Source: Parcubacteria group bacterium (GTDB lineage Bacteria; Patescibacteriota; Minisyncoccia; Phycocordibacterales; UBA2163). Taken from it: a stretch of 6,240 nt of DNA. Location: positions 1-6,240 of the forward strand of contig JADHUX010000029.1 of the NCBI GenBank assembly GCA_016784285.1. Direction: 5' to 3'. Positions 5,958-6,240 of the stretch are shown here, one piece after another. A program made the translations under genes and the position numbers. Each line of letters begins with the position of its first letter. Within the stretch, counting starts at the first letter, position 1. Under the pieces are notes generated by a model. It saw nothing but the letters and a program-made list of their open reading frames with translations, ran no database searches and was not told the origin of the DNA.

Positions 5958-5969
5958 ATTTGTTAGTAT
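5941..5969 (+). promoter_or_regulatory. Strong housekeeping-type promoter of the BamE-like gene
   Basis: A perfect TTGACA (5941-5946), a 17-base spacer and TAGTAT (5964-5969, four of six matches) preceded by TGT, an extended -10. Predicted transcription start is about 5976, giving a leader of roughly 79 bases before the ATG at 6055. A second TTGACA at 5990-5995 has a TACAAT at 6016-6021, but the 20-base spacing is too long for a good promoter. Confidence 0.7.
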
Positions 5970-6039
5970 GTAGGTAGATTATAAATTCATTGACACACTA
6001 CTATTTAAAATTAATTACAATTAATCTAATTTGAAGGAA

Positions 6040-6046
6040 AAGGAGG
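6040..6046 (+). promoter_or_regulatory. Near-perfect Shine-Dalgarno of the BamE-like gene
   Basis: AAGGAGG lies eight bases before the ATG at 6055 and fixes that start. It is the only strong ribosome binding site in the window; the other genes have weak ones or none. Confidence 0.9.
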
Positions 6047-6054
6047 TTAGTAAA

Positions 6055-6240
6055 ATGAAGCTGAATATACTTAAAAGTTTATTTATTGTATCTTTTGTAG
6101 CACTCTTTCTAACATCTTCTGTATTTGCTGGAGATATTAGAAATGTAAAACCTGGATGGACTGAAGCGCAAGTTATCGCTGAAATGGGCGATACAGCGGA
6201 AAAAGATAATCAGGTTGGAGGAAGATCAACATGGATATAC
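6055..6240 (+). CDS. Secreted SmpA/OmlA (BamE-like) domain protein (3' end outside window)
   Basis: The first 62 codons of a gene that runs off the right edge. Residues 1-25 form a classic signal peptide: MKLNILK, a hydrophobic core, and a likely signal-peptidase I site after SSVFA. There is no lipobox cysteine at the cut, unlike true BamE lipoproteins. The mature part starts with IRNVKPGWTEAQVIAEMGDTA and continues to STWIY, matching the pattern 'hydrophobic - xPGMTxxqV - xxxlG - ... W-Y' of the SmpA/OmlA/BamE-like fold. That small domain occurs in outer-membrane assembly factor BamE and in many unrelated secreted proteins, and the BamE role itself is not implied, especially if the host lacks an outer membrane. 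Expression should be strong and regulated: full promoter, overlapping 26-bp inverted repeat, long leader and strong Shine-Dalgarno. With only 62 residues visible, the fold assignment is moderate. Confidence 0.8.
   Translation, partial: MKLNILKSLFIVSFVALFLTSSVFAGDIRNVKPGWTEAQVIAEMGDTAEKDNQVGGRSTWIY

Overview
The window looks like a piece of a small-genome Candidate Phyla Radiation (Patescibacteria, probably Parcubacteria-like) chromosome. The basis is the gene content plus an AT-rich sequence with short intergenic gaps: a VirB6/TrbL-like membrane protein, a large secreted protein with a WxxW/NNPYG/LDRRI signature and a thrombospondin-type-3 protein, a set I recall from type IV secretion-like loci of that radiation, next to a compact RsmA. 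TGA is not used as a sense codon in any gene here, so the standard bacterial code fits. Lineage is inferred, not proven.

Layout. Positions 1-3962 hold a minus-strand cluster, read right to left: a membrane-anchored protein with two Asp-rich calcium-binding repeats (3962-2961), a 498-residue secreted protein (2971-1475, overlapping its upstream neighbour by 11 bases), and a polytopic VirB6/TrbL-like protein (from 1401, running off the left edge). A 53-bp palindromic repeat sits in the short gap before the VirB6-like gene. A 119-bp divergent promoter region leads to a plus-strand gene (4082-5038) for a membrane-anchored protein with a Gly-rich, eight-cysteine C-terminal domain. That gene converges, with a 5-base gap, on rsmA/ksgA (5883-5044, minus), the 16S rRNA dimethyladenosine transferase. 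A 171-bp region then holds the rsmA promoter and a strong plus-strand promoter overlapped by a large perfect inverted repeat. This drives a secreted SmpA/OmlA (BamE-like) protein cut by the right edge.

Two things stand out. First, rsmA carries two different palindromic elements in frame, each apparently adding about 10-18 residues to a conserved enzyme. One of them has an 89% identical copy in the intergenic gap about 4.1 kb away. This resembles, by analogy, the Rickettsia palindromic elements. Second, three genes share one start architecture: an extended -10 (TGn plus hexamer), exactly six bases, then the first codon. This predicts leaderless mRNAs, and in one case the codon at that place is ATA, six codons upstream of the TTG start and in frame with it. 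The last gene contrasts with these: it has a full promoter, a long leader and a near-perfect Shine-Dalgarno.

The minus-strand trio probably works as one envelope-spanning secretion or conjugation-like assembly. The divergent cysteine-rich protein may belong to the same system, but this rests only on position and protein style.
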